DNA of 64,000 nt from Spirochaetaceae bacterium (lineage in GTDB: Bacteria; Spirochaetota; Spirochaetia; DSM-27196; PXBQ01). The notes beneath the pieces are model-generated. The model made no database searches, was not told the DNA's origin, and worked only from the letters and a program-made list of their open reading frames with translations. Position 1 is the first letter of the stretch, and every line of letters begins with the position of its first letter. Positions 1 through 10,580 of this stretch are shown here, piece by piece. Position numbers and translations under genes: made by a program. The stretch covers positions 1-64,000 of the forward strand of contig REEC01000117.1 in the NCBI GenBank assembly GCA_007695285.1, given 5' to 3'.

Positions 1-408
1 GAGGGTTACACGTTCGTCCCGGGAAAGGACGATGTTATTCGAACCGGGTCGGCCGGATACGTCGTCGCGTACGGCGAGATGCTGTATCGCGCACTCGACG
101 CTGTTGAACGCCTTCGCGCGGACGGCATCGACGTCGGGTTGATCAACAAGACAACCTTGAACGTACCGGACGACGACGCGCTCGCGAAGGTCGGCGCGAC
201 GGGACTGGCTCTTGTCGTCGAGACGCAAAACCGCCAGACCGGACTCGGCGTCCGGTACGGTACGTGGCTACTCGAACGCGGGTACTCACCGCGGTACGGA
301 CATCTCGGAACGACACGGCGAGGCGCGGGCGGGCTCGGAGAGCACATCCTGCACCAAGGTCTCGGTCCCGACGACATCGTCGCGGCGGTCAAGAAGCTCA
401 CGAAGTAA
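1..408 (+). CDS. Transketolase C-terminal subunit/domain, partial (5' end outside window)
   Basis: Frame 1 is open from base 1 to TAA at 406-408; EGYTFVPGKDDVIRTGSAGYVVAYGEM...ALVVETQNRQTGLGVRYGTWLLERG...LGEHILHQGLGPDDIVAAVKKL resembles transketolase C-terminal domains. Confidence 0.85.
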   Translation, partial: EGYTFVPGKDDVIRTGSAGYVVAYGEMLYRALDAVERLRADGIDVGLINKTTLNVPDDDALAKVGATGLALVVETQNRQTGLGVRYGTWLLERGYSPRYGHLGTTRRGAGGLGEHILHQGLGPDDIVAAVKKLTK

Positions 409-417
409 GAGGTTCTT

Positions 418-1890
418 TCAGCCCTTTGCGAGCACCGCGAGTAGCTCGAGCAGAAAGCCCCACGTCGTCGCGAGGCTCGGCAGATGCAGAGCCTCGTCGG
501 GGGAGTGCGGGTTGACGATCGTCGGGCCGAACGAGATCATCCGCATGCCCGGGTACTTCGAGCCGATCACGCCACACTCGAGTCCCGCGTGCACGACCTC
601 GACTACCGGCTCGTTACCGAACATTCGGCTCCACGTTTCGGTGCAGACCGAGATGAGCGGCGAGGCGAAGTCGGGTTCCCACGACGGGTACCCGGCCGCT
701 TTCTTCGCCGTGGCGCCGGCGAGCTCGGCGATCGCGACGACGACGTCCGAACTCGCATCGAGCGCGGAAGCGCGCGCGCTGCGCTGGCTCGTCAAGATCG
801 TGATCGCTTCGGGCTTGGTGCGTATCGTCGCGAAGTTTGTCGATGTCTCGACGAGGCCGGGGATCTCGCTCATCATTCGAACGACACCGTGAGGCATCGC
901 ACGCACCACGCGAACCACGGATCGTGAGTCTTTTTCGGTCAATACCGCGGCGTCGGGTGATATCTCGGGGACCGACTCGACCGGCGTGCTCACGATCGCG
1001 ATCGAGGGATCGGTGTTTTTGTGCTCGGATCCGACGGCCTGGGCGAGCTCGGAGAGCATCTCGACGACGTCGGCGTGTCGGTCGGTCGGAACCGAGCACA
1101 CCGCCCAGGCGTCGCGCGGAATCGCGTTATGCGCGTTACCTCCGTGCAGCGCCGCAACACGCCCCCCGGCCGCGTCGACGATCGCGAGCGCGCGACCGAG
1201 AACGACGTTCGCGTTCGCGCGCTGTTCGCCGATCTCCATTCCCGAGTGACCGCCGGATGCGCGCGTCACGTCGATCCGGATCAGCGACTGCCGATCGGGA
1301 ATTCTGTCCCGCGCGGTCGGAATCGAGATATCGGTGTCGCGCCCGCCCGCGCATCCCACGGTAAATCGTCCTTCGTCTTCGGAGTCGAGGTTCAACAATA
1401 CCCGGCCCGTGAGGAGCCGGTCTGAGAGCTCGAGCGCACCGGTGAGGCCCGATTCCTCGTCGACTGTGAACAAGAGCTCGAGCGGAGGGTGCGCATGGCC
1501 GAGCTCGACGGCCGCAAGCGCCATCGCGACCGCGATCCCGTTGTCGGCGCCGAGCGTCGTCGCGTCGGCGCGGAGCCACTCGCCGTCGACCCGCGGGCGA
1601 ATCGGGTCGCGATCAAAGTCGTGCGACGAGTCCGGACTCTTTTCGCACACCATGTCGAGGTGCGCCTGCAGCACGACCGTTTCGGCCGACGCGGCGCACG
1701 CGGCACCCGGGACGCGGACGACGATGTTCCCGACCGAATCCGAGTCGTGCGCGAAACCGTGCCTCTCGGCCCACGATTTTACCCAGTCGCGGATTTTTTG
1801 TTCTTTTTTGGAACACCGCGGCACCGCCGAAATTTCCGAAAAGAGCGCGAGCACACGGTCGGTGTTCGGCCGATCGTCACGTGAGTCCAT
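418..1890 (-). CDS. pepD: Aminoacyl-histidine dipeptidase (M20/PepD family)
   Basis: 490 aa; VVLQAHLDMVCEK, LGADNGIAVAMALA, LLFTVDEESGLTGA, HSGMEIGEQRANA motifs of PepD. Confidence 0.92.
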   Translation of the reverse strand: MDSRDDRPNTDRVLALFSEISAVPRCSKKEQKIRDWVKSWAERHGFAHDSDSVGNIVVRVPGAACAASAETVVLQAHLDMVCEKSPDSSHDFDRDPIRPRVDGEWLRADATTLGADNGIAVAMALAAVELGHAHPPLELLFTVDEESGLTGALELSDRLLTGRVLLNLDSEDEGRFTVGCAGGRDTDISIPTARDRIPDRQSLIRIDVTRASGGHSGMEIGEQRANANVVLGRALAIVDAAGGRVAALHGGNAHNAIPRDAWAVCSVPTDRHADVVEMLSELAQAVGSEHKNTDPSIAIVSTPVESVPEISPDAAVLTEKDSRSVVRVVRAMPHGVVRMMSEIPGLVETSTNFATIRTKPEAITILTSQRSARASALDASSDVVVAIAELAGATAKKAAGYPSWEPDFASPLISVCTETWSRMFGNEPVVEVVHAGLECGVIGSKYPGMRMISFGPTIVNPHSPDEALHLPSLATTWGFLLELLAVLAKG

Positions 1891-1917
1891 GGAGCCTCCA
1901 AAATCTGCGTTCGATCT

Positions 1918-2799
1918 TCAGCGCGACCGCGGTTCTTCCGGAAAAAACGCCGCTGGTCGCCCGACTACGCCGGGCCTGACCGCGAACAAACCGCCCGACT
2001 GCGGGCGTTGAGCAAGACCGGCTTCATCGACGCCGATCCGCGCCGTCGTGATGAACAATGTGCCGAGATCCGATCCGCCGAACGCGCACGACGTGACGTT
2101 CGACGACGCGACGTCGACGCGATCGAGAAGCTCTCCGGTCACGGGATCCCATCGTGTCACGCACGCCCCACCCCACCCGGCGACCCAGAGTTTACCGTTG
2201 GCGTCTCTCGTCATGCCGTCGGGGCGTCCCGCGTCGTCGGGCATCGTGACCGCGTCACGGACGTACGAGACGTCGCCGTACTCTTCGTCGTACGTGTACT
2301 CCCGCACCACGCCGGTCGGTGTATCGATGTAGTACATACAGTCGCCGATCCAGACGATTCCGTTCGACGTCGTGACGCGTTCGATCATGCGTTTCACCGT
2401 GAAGTCGTGGTCCATGCGGTACAGCGCTCCGGCCTCCCGGACGCGCGAGAGACTCATGCTCCCGACCCAGAATCTGCCTCTCGGGTCGCACTTGCCGTCG
2501 TTCATACGGTTGTCGCGGTTGTCGCTCTCGGGGTCGGCGACGATCTCGAGACCGCGGCTTACGGGGTCAAAAATGCCGATTCCGCGCTCGAGTCCGAGCA
2601 GATACCGGTCTGCGGTGGTCGGAACGACCGTCCCGACGCGTTGCCCGATAACGTACGGCGTGTTCACGCCGGTCGCGGGGTCAAATTCGTTCAGCAAACC
2701 GTTTTCGATATCGACCCAGACGAGGATCGCTCGTCGGTGATCCCAGATCGCCCCTTCTCCGAGTGTCGCACGCGCATCAAGAACACATTCGGCGGTCAT
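1918..2799 (-). CDS. SMP-30/gluconolactonase/LRE family protein
   Basis: LGEGAIWDHR, NRMNDGKCDPRGRFWVGSM, TSNGIVW, PDGMTRDANGKLWVAGWGG motifs. ATG at 2799 has SD GAGGAG; the ORF track start at 2805 is an upstream GTG. Confidence 0.88.
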   Translation of the reverse strand: MTAECVLDARATLGEGAIWDHRRAILVWVDIENGLLNEFDPATGVNTPYVIGQRVGTVVPTTADRYLLGLERGIGIFDPVSRGLEIVADPESDNRDNRMNDGKCDPRGRFWVGSMSLSRVREAGALYRMDHDFTVKRMIERVTTSNGIVWIGDCMYYIDTPTGVVREYTYDEEYGDVSYVRDAVTMPDDAGRPDGMTRDANGKLWVAGWGGACVTRWDPVTGELLDRVDVASSNVTSCAFGGSDLGTLFITTARIGVDEAGLAQRPQSGGLFAVRPGVVGRPAAFFPEEPRSR

Positions 2800-2854
2800 A
2801 CTCACTCCTCTTTCGTCGTCGATCTGCCGTACTATTCGGTCAACCTCGGCCCGA

Positions 2855-4756
2855 TCACCCGCCGAACGTCCGCACCAGCACCGTCGAGAGCCACGGGACG
2901 TACGTGATTATCAGTACCACGCCGAGTTGAACGAGGAAGAACGGCAGGATATTGCGATACATCGTGCTCAACGGCTTGTTGAACCGGTACGATGCGATGA
3001 ACAGGTCGAGTCCGACCGGCGGTGTCGTGAATCCGAGGCCGAGATTGGCGATGAAAATCACGCCGAGATGAATTGGGTCGATCCCGTATAGCGCGCCCAA
3101 CGGGATCACGAGCGGCGCCACGACAAGAATCGCCGAGAAGATGTCCATAAAACATCCGGTCACGAGCAGCACGATGTTCAGCAGAACAAGAAACACGATC
3201 GGCGAAGCGATCGTCGCCTCGACCCACTCGCTCAGAATCATCGGAACTCGCGCGTCGATGATGAAGTACGACAAACCGCGAGCGGCCGCGAGGATCACGA
3301 GAACGCCACCGATAATCGTGATACAGTTTAACGCGACTTCGGGGAATCGCTTGAGAGGGATCTCTTTGCGAATAGCGACTTCGACGATCAGGACGTACAC
3401 GACCGCGAGCGCGCCCGTCTCGACGATCGTCGTGAGCCCCGAGAAGAACGCCGTGATGATGACGACCGGCAACATTATCTCGCCGATCGACTCACGTATC
3501 GCCAGGATCGCCTCACGGGCATCAAAAGCGACGGGTCTCACTCCACGCCGAATCGAGACGACGACACCGACGGTGCAAAACGCGACCACGATGACGATCC
3601 CCGGAACGATCCCCGCAAGGAACATCTCGAATATATTGATCTGCGCGGTAGTCCCGTACAGTATCATCGCGAGGCTCGGTGGGAACAACAATCCGACATT
3701 ACTCGACGACGTGAGGATTCCGGTCGTAAACCTGTCGCTGTGGCTGCCGCTCTCGTGCAGAACGTAGTACAACAATCCGCCGAGCGCGAGAATCGTCACA
3801 CCCGAGGCGCCCGTGAACGTCGTGAAGAACACCGTCGCGAGCACGGCGGCGATGATCAGTCCTCCCGGCAACCACCCGAATAACGCACGAAAAAGCCGGA
3901 CAAGGCGTTCCCCGGCTTTACTTTCCGAGAGGAAGTATCCGGCGAGCGTGAACAACGGTATCGCGGGTATCGCGGCCCCCGTGAGCATCTCGTACCCTTC
4001 GCTCGGAACGACTTCGATCGCGCCGCCGGACTGCGCGAACAACACGAGCGCGACACCACCGAGCACGAGGAAAAGCGGCGTGCCGAGAAACGCGGACGCG
4101 ACCGTGAGCACGATTAGCGGAACCGAGACGGTACCGATGACCGAGAACCACACGTCCCAGAAATCCATGACCACAAAGGGCACGTTTGTGCTGATCTCAA
4201 AAAGAATGTTCAACAAGGCCGGGAAGGCGAGGAACGACCCGAGCATCACCCCGAGCGCGCCGGAGACGACGGGACGAGTCGAAGTTCGGGCAAACCGGAC
4301 GGCCATGATCAGAAACGCGATCGGCATCGCCACGGCAAAAACCCTCGTCGGCACATGCCCGACACGATCGGCAGCCGAAAAACCGATCAAGACGAGCGAG
4401 AGCGAACTCCACAGCAACGCGGTCGAAAACATGGTCGAGAGCGACGCGGTGATCATTCGTGAGGTCTTGCCGATCCTCGAGTCCGGATTAGAGACAAACA
4501 CCGAGATCGCGAGGTGACGGCCGCTCCGCGTCGTGATGAGTCCACCGACAAACCCGAGAAGGAAGACGAAGTGCGTCAGGTACGCCGCCCCGGCCCAGAT
4601 GCCGGTACGAAATACCCCTCGCAGTACGATCTCGGCGGCAGGAATCGCCGGGACGATGAAGAGCACCGTTACCGCGGTGCCGTTCTCGAGTTTTCTGAGA
4701 ACACGACCGACACGGGTCGCGCCGAGCGACCCTGTGGTATCACCGCCTGAACTCAT
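2855..4756 (-). CDS. TRAP transporter permease, fused small (DctQ-like) and large (DctM) subunits
   Basis: 633 aa multi-TM; C-terminal DctM motifs (LPGGLIIAAVLATVFFTTFTGASGVT, NVGLLFPPSLAMILYG, NLGLGFTTPPVGLDLFIAS) after a DctQ-like N-terminus. Confidence 0.9.
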   Translation of the reverse strand: MSSGGDTTGSLGATRVGRVLRKLENGTAVTVLFIVPAIPAAEIVLRGVFRTGIWAGAAYLTHFVFLLGFVGGLITTRSGRHLAISVFVSNPDSRIGKTSRMITASLSTMFSTALLWSSLSLVLIGFSAADRVGHVPTRVFAVAMPIAFLIMAVRFARTSTRPVVSGALGVMLGSFLAFPALLNILFEISTNVPFVVMDFWDVWFSVIGTVSVPLIVLTVASAFLGTPLFLVLGGVALVLFAQSGGAIEVVPSEGYEMLTGAAIPAIPLFTLAGYFLSESKAGERLVRLFRALFGWLPGGLIIAAVLATVFFTTFTGASGVTILALGGLLYYVLHESGSHSDRFTTGILTSSSNVGLLFPPSLAMILYGTTAQINIFEMFLAGIVPGIVIVVAFCTVGVVVSIRRGVRPVAFDAREAILAIRESIGEIMLPVVIITAFFSGLTTIVETGALAVVYVLIVEVAIRKEIPLKRFPEVALNCITIIGGVLVILAAARGLSYFIIDARVPMILSEWVEATIASPIVFLVLLNIVLLVTGCFMDIFSAILVVAPLVIPLGALYGIDPIHLGVIFIANLGLGFTTPPVGLDLFIASYRFNKPLSTMYRNILPFFLVQLGVVLIITYVPWLSTVLVRTFGG

Positions 4757-5732
4757 CGAGATGCCTTTTTATCGCCTCGTACGTGTTCCGGTCGAATACA
4801 CTCCCGACGACCCGCGACGCAATGTCCTCCATCTCGGTCTGCCACGCACGGGTTTCTGCCGCGGTCAGTTCAATTACCGTGAGACCGAATCGTTTCATCA
4901 ACTCGATGGCTTCGGCTTCGAGCCGTGCGACGTCGCGATCGAGTTGCGCGATGTGCCGGTCGAGTGAGGCCTGAAGCTCGGGTTTGAGCGAGTCCGGGAT
5001 CTGCGCCCACGCGCGATCGGTGATGATAATCGCGCCGAGGAACGGTGAAACCGTCACGTCGAGCATGTACGGAGCGAGACCGAACCACTGAAAGCCCGCT
5101 GTCGCGATCGTGCTCGCGTAGAACGCGTCGACGAGCCCACTATTGAGCGACGTCATGATCTCGCTGAGCTCGATCGGGACCGGCTGGTACCCCATCGCGC
5201 GGAATACCTGGACGATACCGGGGTCGTCCGCGTTGGCAGCGAGCCGAAGGCGCTTCAGTTCCGCGGGGGTCCGAATGGGATTCTTTGCGAAGAAGTGAAT
5301 CCATCCGCCTTTCGACCACCCGATCGCGCGCATCCGCTGCGCCTCGATCGATCGCTCGAACGTGGGCCGGACGCGATCGAACACGTAATCGAGCTCTTCG
5401 TCGGTCCTGATCAACATCGGGACGTGCAGAGCCATGATTTCCGGCGAAATGTTGTTGAGCCCGATCGAAGTAACAACCGCCGCCTGAATCTGGCCGATTC
5501 GCATCTTCCGGATCACGTCGGCCTCGTTGCCGGCGACCATGTTGTGGTAGATCTGGAGGCGCACACGGCCGCCGGAGATTCGCTGCCAATCGGCCGCGAC
5601 CCGGTTCAAGGCCACCCCCCATGGCGAGTTCTCGGGCGCGAGACTCGCCATGCGAATCTGTTGAGCCGAGAGAGAAGAAACCGCGAGGGCAAGGAACAAC
5701 AAAACCAGGGTGGTTCTTGTAACTGTCTTCAT
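4740..5732 (-). CDS. TRAP transporter substrate-binding protein (DctP family)
   Basis: 330 aa with signal peptide; SLAPENSPWG, MRIGQIQAAVVTSIGLNNISPEI, LRLAANADDPGIVQVFRAMGYQPVPIELSEIMTSLNSGLVDAFYAS; overlaps the permease gene by 17 bp. Confidence 0.9.
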   Translation of the reverse strand: MKTVTRTTLVLLFLALAVSSLSAQQIRMASLAPENSPWGVALNRVAADWQRISGGRVRLQIYHNMVAGNEADVIRKMRIGQIQAAVVTSIGLNNISPEIMALHVPMLIRTDEELDYVFDRVRPTFERSIEAQRMRAIGWSKGGWIHFFAKNPIRTPAELKRLRLAANADDPGIVQVFRAMGYQPVPIELSEIMTSLNSGLVDAFYASTIATAGFQWFGLAPYMLDVTVSPFLGAIIITDRAWAQIPDSLKPELQASLDRHIAQLDRDVARLEAEAIELMKRFGLTVIELTAAETRAWQTEMEDIASRVVGSVFDRNTYEAIKRHLDEFRR

Positions 5733-5772
5733 GACGGACCCCTTTTTCAGTTATTGACCGCGGCGAGCCGCC

Positions 5773-6834
5773 TCACCGATCGCGGTCGCTCCAGTCGTCC
5801 CAGTCATCGAGATCCTCCCAATCGTCGTCGAACAACAGGAAAAACTCGTCCTCGTGGGCGAGCAGCCACTGCGCGCGACGACGGTTCAAGGTGTTCAGCA
5901 GGCGAAGATTCGGGTTCGCGTCGGGGTTGACCGAAAGCGCGGATGCGAGCAAATCGCGGAACTCGTCAATATTCTGTTCGGGTACCGAGACGCCGACCGC
6001 GAGCGCGACGTATGGCCCCGCGGATTCTCCGCCTGTCGCGGCGACCGCGCGGTCAAACGCCGCGCGCGCCTTTTCCCGGCTGCCACCGAGCCCGTCGGGA
6101 AGTCCCGCGTAGTACGAGATATAAAACTCCGAGATTGCGCCGTCGTTGAAGTCCGGATCGAGTTCGTACGCGCGTGCCATGAGGCGTCCCGCTTCCGACA
6201 CGGTGAACCCGATCTCGAGGTCGAACGGGTCGACCGAGTACGCGCCGACCCAACCGGCCGCAGCCCAGTAGAGGTACGGAACATCGGTCGTTCGCATCAT
6301 CTCGAGCGTCGAGTTCGGGTCCGCGAGCGCGTCGCGAAACGTCGGCCGACGAATCTCGAGCCCCGAGAGAACCATATCGCGACCGCGCAGATAGAGGTTT
6401 TTTGCACGCGCGCGCATGTACTCGGCTCGCTCAAAATACTCGTACCCGAGCATCTCGGCCGGAGTCTGTAGAAAGGCGTTTGCGTAGCTTATGTAGCCGC
6501 TTCCGGCCGCGAGCAGCAGCCCCGCGTTCGCCGGATCCTGCTCGAGTAACACATCGTACAGCTTCAGGACAAATGGAAGCGCGTCGCCGACGAGATCGGG
6601 GTCATTGTCGCCCATGAACGCGCCGGACGTTCCGTCGCCGGAGAGCGCGTTCGCGGCCGCGCGAACGGCAAATCGGTTGATCGAGCACGACGAGGTAACG
6701 AAAACCAGCGCTACGCAGACGAAAACGAGACTGCCCCCGATTCTTTTACCGTTCTGGTCGCGGACGTGCATCTTTTTTTTGTACTGCATATCATTGCCGA
6801 TGTCAACGAAACCGTTTGGCCGTTTGGCCGTCAC
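5773..6834 (-). CDS. TatT-like TRAP-associated TPR lipoprotein (TPAT component)
   Basis: Lipobox-like VFVTSSC; LLLAAGSGYISYANAFLQTPAEML, MRARAKNLYLRGRDMVL; directly upstream of dctP. Start uncertain (GTG 6834, or ATG 6789/6771). Confidence 0.78.
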   Translation of the reverse strand: MTAKRPNGFVDIGNDMQYKKKMHVRDQNGKRIGGSLVFVCVALVFVTSSCSINRFAVRAAANALSGDGTSGAFMGDNDPDLVGDALPFVLKLYDVLLEQDPANAGLLLAAGSGYISYANAFLQTPAEMLGYEYFERAEYMRARAKNLYLRGRDMVLSGLEIRRPTFRDALADPNSTLEMMRTTDVPYLYWAAAGWVGAYSVDPFDLEIGFTVSEAGRLMARAYELDPDFNDGAISEFYISYYAGLPDGLGGSREKARAAFDRAVAATGGESAGPYVALAVGVSVPEQNIDEFRDLLASALSVNPDANPNLRLLNTLNRRRAQWLLAHEDEFFLLFDDDWEDLDDWDDWSDRDR

Positions 6835-9761
6835 ACCGGTATCTCGAGCTTGTTCGCGGCGAGCGCAGGAACCTGCACCGACGCGCGGTCGACCGCGTCA
6901 CGACCGGCCATCACGACGACCGCGGCGTTCTCGAGTTCGGCGGCGAGCCTTGCGGCCGCGGCACGGACGCGCTCGGGGGTCATCGCCAACACGTCGTCGC
7001 GTTTTTTCTGCCGAAGCTCGTCGGTGATTCCAAAAAGCGAACGTTTGAACGCGACCGCGCCCTTCTCCGCGGGCGAGAGCGGCCGCACGTCCTTACCGAC
7101 GATCGAGATTACCGCGAGCTCGACAGCCTCGCGCGTGAACGCTGTCTCGGCGGACTCGATCACCGCGCGCCGAAACACCCCGGGCGTGTTCTCGACCGCG
7201 GGATCCCGGTACGAGTAGAAGCTAAACGCACCTTCGAGCGCGCGCGCGACCGCACCCGCTCCGTACGCACCCCCTTTCATCCGTATCTGCTCCCACAGAA
7301 ACCCCGTGCTCAAGAGATGGGCCAGGACCGATTCGGCCGCGTGTTCGGGCGTTCCGATTCGGGACGCGACGATCGAGCTCGCCGCGTACCCGACGGTCGC
7401 CGGGACGATAAGCGCTTCGCACCGCGGGAAAAGCTCGGAGCCGGCGGCCACGGTCAAGTCGCCGACTCCGGGCGGGAGCGACAGGTTGAGAGCACGCACC
7501 GGCCGCTCGACTGCGAGACGCGCAGGCTCGGTGCCCGTGATGTTCACCGTAAGCCGTGCGCGCGTAAACACCTCGCGCTTGAGCCGGTCGAGCGCGCCGG
7601 CGAGTCGGTCCGCGTCTGACGCGGGATCGAGTCCGATCAGGTAAAGGTACTGAGAGACGCCGCGCCACTTCTCGTCCTGTGCGGAAGCGCGGCTCAAGGA
7701 TCGCATCGAACGCAGAGCGACGTACGCGGAGCCCGCCGGGATGACCGACGCTTTCATCGAGTTCCGCGCCTCGACGAGAATATCGCGAATTCGCTTGGGG
7801 TTGTCGGTTTCCGAATCGCGCAGAATCCGCCCGAGAAGCTCGAGCGCCGCCGGCGCCGAGTGTTCAAGCGCCTTCACGCGGATGAAGAGGTACTTCCGGA
7901 CCGCGTCCGGATCGTCGACCGTGGGGCTCGACGTGAGATACGCCGCGATTCCTCCGGTTGTGAGGTCGATCTCGCGCGCGAGCACGTCGTACGACATACC
8001 GGGTAGATCGAGTTCACCGAGGATATCCGCAAAAAACGGAAGCAGCGTGTCGAGTTCGGGGTCAAGGCCCTCGAGATCAAAAGCAAGCTCGACGTACACG
8101 ATGCCGTTGGTGTAAACGTCGTGCGCATGAACATCGGTCCCGTCGAGTCGCGATACGCTCGTGAGGATCGTCTCGACCGTCCGCGGCGCATCATCGATCG
8201 TGAGAAACGGTATCTTCGCGACGTCCTCGGGCGAGTCGGGGGTGGATTGAAGAAGCGTGAGAGCCTCGTTCTCGAGTCCGATCCGCTCCCGTTCGGCCGC
8301 GGTGAGTTCACGATCGATCTTCGCGAGCCGATCGGCGATTTCCGCCTCTTTTCTCGCCGCGAGCTCGGCGTCCGGAACGATCGTAACCGTGGTCCGGTGT
8401 GGGTTCTCGATCAACCGCGATCGAATCAGCTGCTCGAAGTACCCCGGGCGCGCCAATTTTCGTAGCTCCGCGAACGGACGCTCGAACTCGAGCGTCGTTT
8501 CGGGTTTGGCTCCGTGCATCCAGCCGCGGTACGCTTTTCGCATGAGGCGCAGGCCGAACGGTCCGCCACCTTTGATCTCGCGATTGCGGAACTCGTACTT
8601 CCTGAGCGCCGCCTCGATCGCGTCGCCTTCGATTCCCTCGCGCGTGATGCGCTCGAGCTCACCGAGGATAAGTGCTTCTACCGCATCGAGTTTATCGGGC
8701 TCGAGGCCCCGCAACCCGACGGAGAAAACAAGGTCCCGAATTTCGGTATCGAGGCCGGTCGGCCCTGACAAGTCTTCACCGAGCCCCGAATCGATCAGCG
8801 CCATGTGCAGAGGAGAGCCCGAGTTTCCGAGCAGAACCTCCGTGAGAATCTCGAACGACAGCACGAGCACCGGATCGGTGACGGGAGCGAGACGCCAGTT
8901 CATCGTGATCGACGCGGCGTTCTCGACACCGTGTTCGCTCGGCGCGTACTCGGTTACACGGCGCGGCGCGTCGAACTCCGGTTGCAGCGGGAGTTCCGGT
9001 GCCGGCTCGCCTTGCGAGAATTCATGCAGGAACTCGGTTTCCAGGAATTCCAGGTGCGTTTGTGTCGGTATCGATCCGTACAAAAAAATGCGCGCGTTCG
9101 ACGGGTGATAGTACGATCGATGGAACGCGACGAACTGCTCGTACGTCAACGACGGGATGTGATCGGGGTCTCCTCCCGAGTCGACGCCGTACGGAGTGTC
9201 CGGGAAAAGCGACCGCGAGCACCACTCGGCGGCGATCGAGTCGTGCGAAGAGTAGTTTCCTTTCATCTCGTTGTACACGACGCCCGAGATCGCCGGCCTC
9301 CCGGACTCGTCGAAGTACAATCGGTGCCCTTCCTGTTGAAAAAGCTCCTTCTTCAACAAGGGGAAGAACACCGCGTCACCGTACACCTTCATGATGTTGA
9401 ACAAGTCCTTCTCGACGGTACTCGCGGCGGGATACACGGTCTTGTCGGGAAACGTCATTGCATTGAGAAACGTGTTCATGCTGCCTTTCAGGAGCGACAG
9501 GAACGGATCCTTCACGACGAAACGCCGCGATCCGCACAAGACGGTGTGCTCGAGGATATGCGCGACGCCGGTCGAGTCCGGCGGAATCGTCTTGAAGCCG
9601 AACGAGAACAGGTTCTCGGTGTCATCGTTCACAAGATGATACACCTCGCACCCGGTTTTTATGTGCCGTGCGAGAACTCCGACCGACCGGTACTCCGGGA
9701 GGTCGGTTCGCGAGATGATCTCAAATCCATGTACTTTGCTACCGACTGTGGTTATGCTCAC
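6831..9761 (-). CDS. M16 family metallopeptidase (presequence-protease/insulinase type)
   Basis: 976 aa; GVAHILEHTVLCGSRRFVVKDPFLSLLKGSMNTFLNAMTFPDKTVYP contains the inverted zinc motif HxxEH. GTG start with GAGGAAAAA SD. Confidence 0.93.
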   Translation of the reverse strand: MSITTVGSKVHGFEIISRTDLPEYRSVGVLARHIKTGCEVYHLVNDDTENLFSFGFKTIPPDSTGVAHILEHTVLCGSRRFVVKDPFLSLLKGSMNTFLNAMTFPDKTVYPAASTVEKDLFNIMKVYGDAVFFPLLKKELFQQEGHRLYFDESGRPAISGVVYNEMKGNYSSHDSIAAEWCSRSLFPDTPYGVDSGGDPDHIPSLTYEQFVAFHRSYYHPSNARIFLYGSIPTQTHLEFLETEFLHEFSQGEPAPELPLQPEFDAPRRVTEYAPSEHGVENAASITMNWRLAPVTDPVLVLSFEILTEVLLGNSGSPLHMALIDSGLGEDLSGPTGLDTEIRDLVFSVGLRGLEPDKLDAVEALILGELERITREGIEGDAIEAALRKYEFRNREIKGGGPFGLRLMRKAYRGWMHGAKPETTLEFERPFAELRKLARPGYFEQLIRSRLIENPHRTTVTIVPDAELAARKEAEIADRLAKIDRELTAAERERIGLENEALTLLQSTPDSPEDVAKIPFLTIDDAPRTVETILTSVSRLDGTDVHAHDVYTNGIVYVELAFDLEGLDPELDTLLPFFADILGELDLPGMSYDVLAREIDLTTGGIAAYLTSSPTVDDPDAVRKYLFIRVKALEHSAPAALELLGRILRDSETDNPKRIRDILVEARNSMKASVIPAGSAYVALRSMRSLSRASAQDEKWRGVSQYLYLIGLDPASDADRLAGALDRLKREVFTRARLTVNITGTEPARLAVERPVRALNLSLPPGVGDLTVAAGSELFPRCEALIVPATVGYAASSIVASRIGTPEHAAESVLAHLLSTGFLWEQIRMKGGAYGAGAVARALEGAFSFYSYRDPAVENTPGVFRRAVIESAETAFTREAVELAVISIVGKDVRPLSPAEKGAVAFKRSLFGITDELRQKKRDDVLAMTPERVRAAAARLAAELENAAVVVMAGRDAVDRASVQVPALAANKLEIPV

Positions 9762-9812
9762 TTTTTCCTCTTCTTCGTCACCTGTTTTGTTTCAGTGTCT
9801 TGCCTGTTTCTT

Positions 9813-10511
9813 TTACTCGACCGCGACATCATCGAGAACGTGTCGCACGCACTGAAGCGAGTTCTGCGAGGCGCACCGGAGAAACGCAGGAAAGTCAGGT
9901 GGCGCGCTCCCGTCGGCAAGATCGGAAATCGTCCTGATCAACAAGAACTCGATCCGGTTCATAGCGGCGACGAGCCCGATACTCGCCCCTTCCATCTCGA
10001 CCGCGTCACCCGAGAGCTGCTCGGTCAGGTACGCGAGCGAAGGCTCGCTTCGATTGCGTACGAAGACGTCGCCGGTCACGATCCGTCCCCGGTGAACCGA
10101 GCCCGACGCCGGAACGTACGTCACAGCGGCCTCGACCATTCGACGGTCGCACTCGATAAACCGAAGCTTCGTGTACGGTACTTCGCCACGCGCAAAACCC
10201 ACCGCGGTCGCGTCCATGTCGTGCTGCACGCACGAATCCGCGACAATCGTGTCGCCGACCTTGTACGCGCGATTGAGAGCGCCGGCGATACCGGTAACCA
10301 GAATCCGCGTCGGAGCGTACGTGTCGATGATCCGCTGCGTAACCATCGCCGAGAGCGTCTTCCCGACGCCGGACTGTGCGACGACGACCTCGTGCCCGAA
10401 CAGCGCGCCGTGGATGAACGGAAAACCGTTCCAGATCTCCTTCTTCCGGACATCCACCGCGGCGGCAAAAGCCGCGATTTCTTGGTCCATCGCACCGAGC
10501 ACACACACCAT
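9813..10511 (-). CDS. mtnN: 5'-methylthioadenosine/S-adenosylhomocysteine nucleosidase
   Basis: 232 aa; GAMDQEI, VAQSGVGKTLSAMVTQRIIDTY, GIAGALN, VEMEGASIGLVAAMNRIEFLLIRTISDLAD. Confidence 0.9.
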   Translation of the reverse strand: MVCVLGAMDQEIAAFAAAVDVRKKEIWNGFPFIHGALFGHEVVVAQSGVGKTLSAMVTQRIIDTYAPTRILVTGIAGALNRAYKVGDTIVADSCVQHDMDATAVGFARGEVPYTKLRFIECDRRMVEAAVTYVPASGSVHRGRIVTGDVFVRNRSEPSLAYLTEQLSGDAVEMEGASIGLVAAMNRIEFLLIRTISDLADGSAPPDFPAFLRCASQNSLQCVRHVLDDVAVE

Positions 10512-10580
10512 CCAGGCACTATACGGGAACGGCAGCTTTCCCGCAACGTGACGACGTCTTTTTCCTCAGCGCGGTACTCC

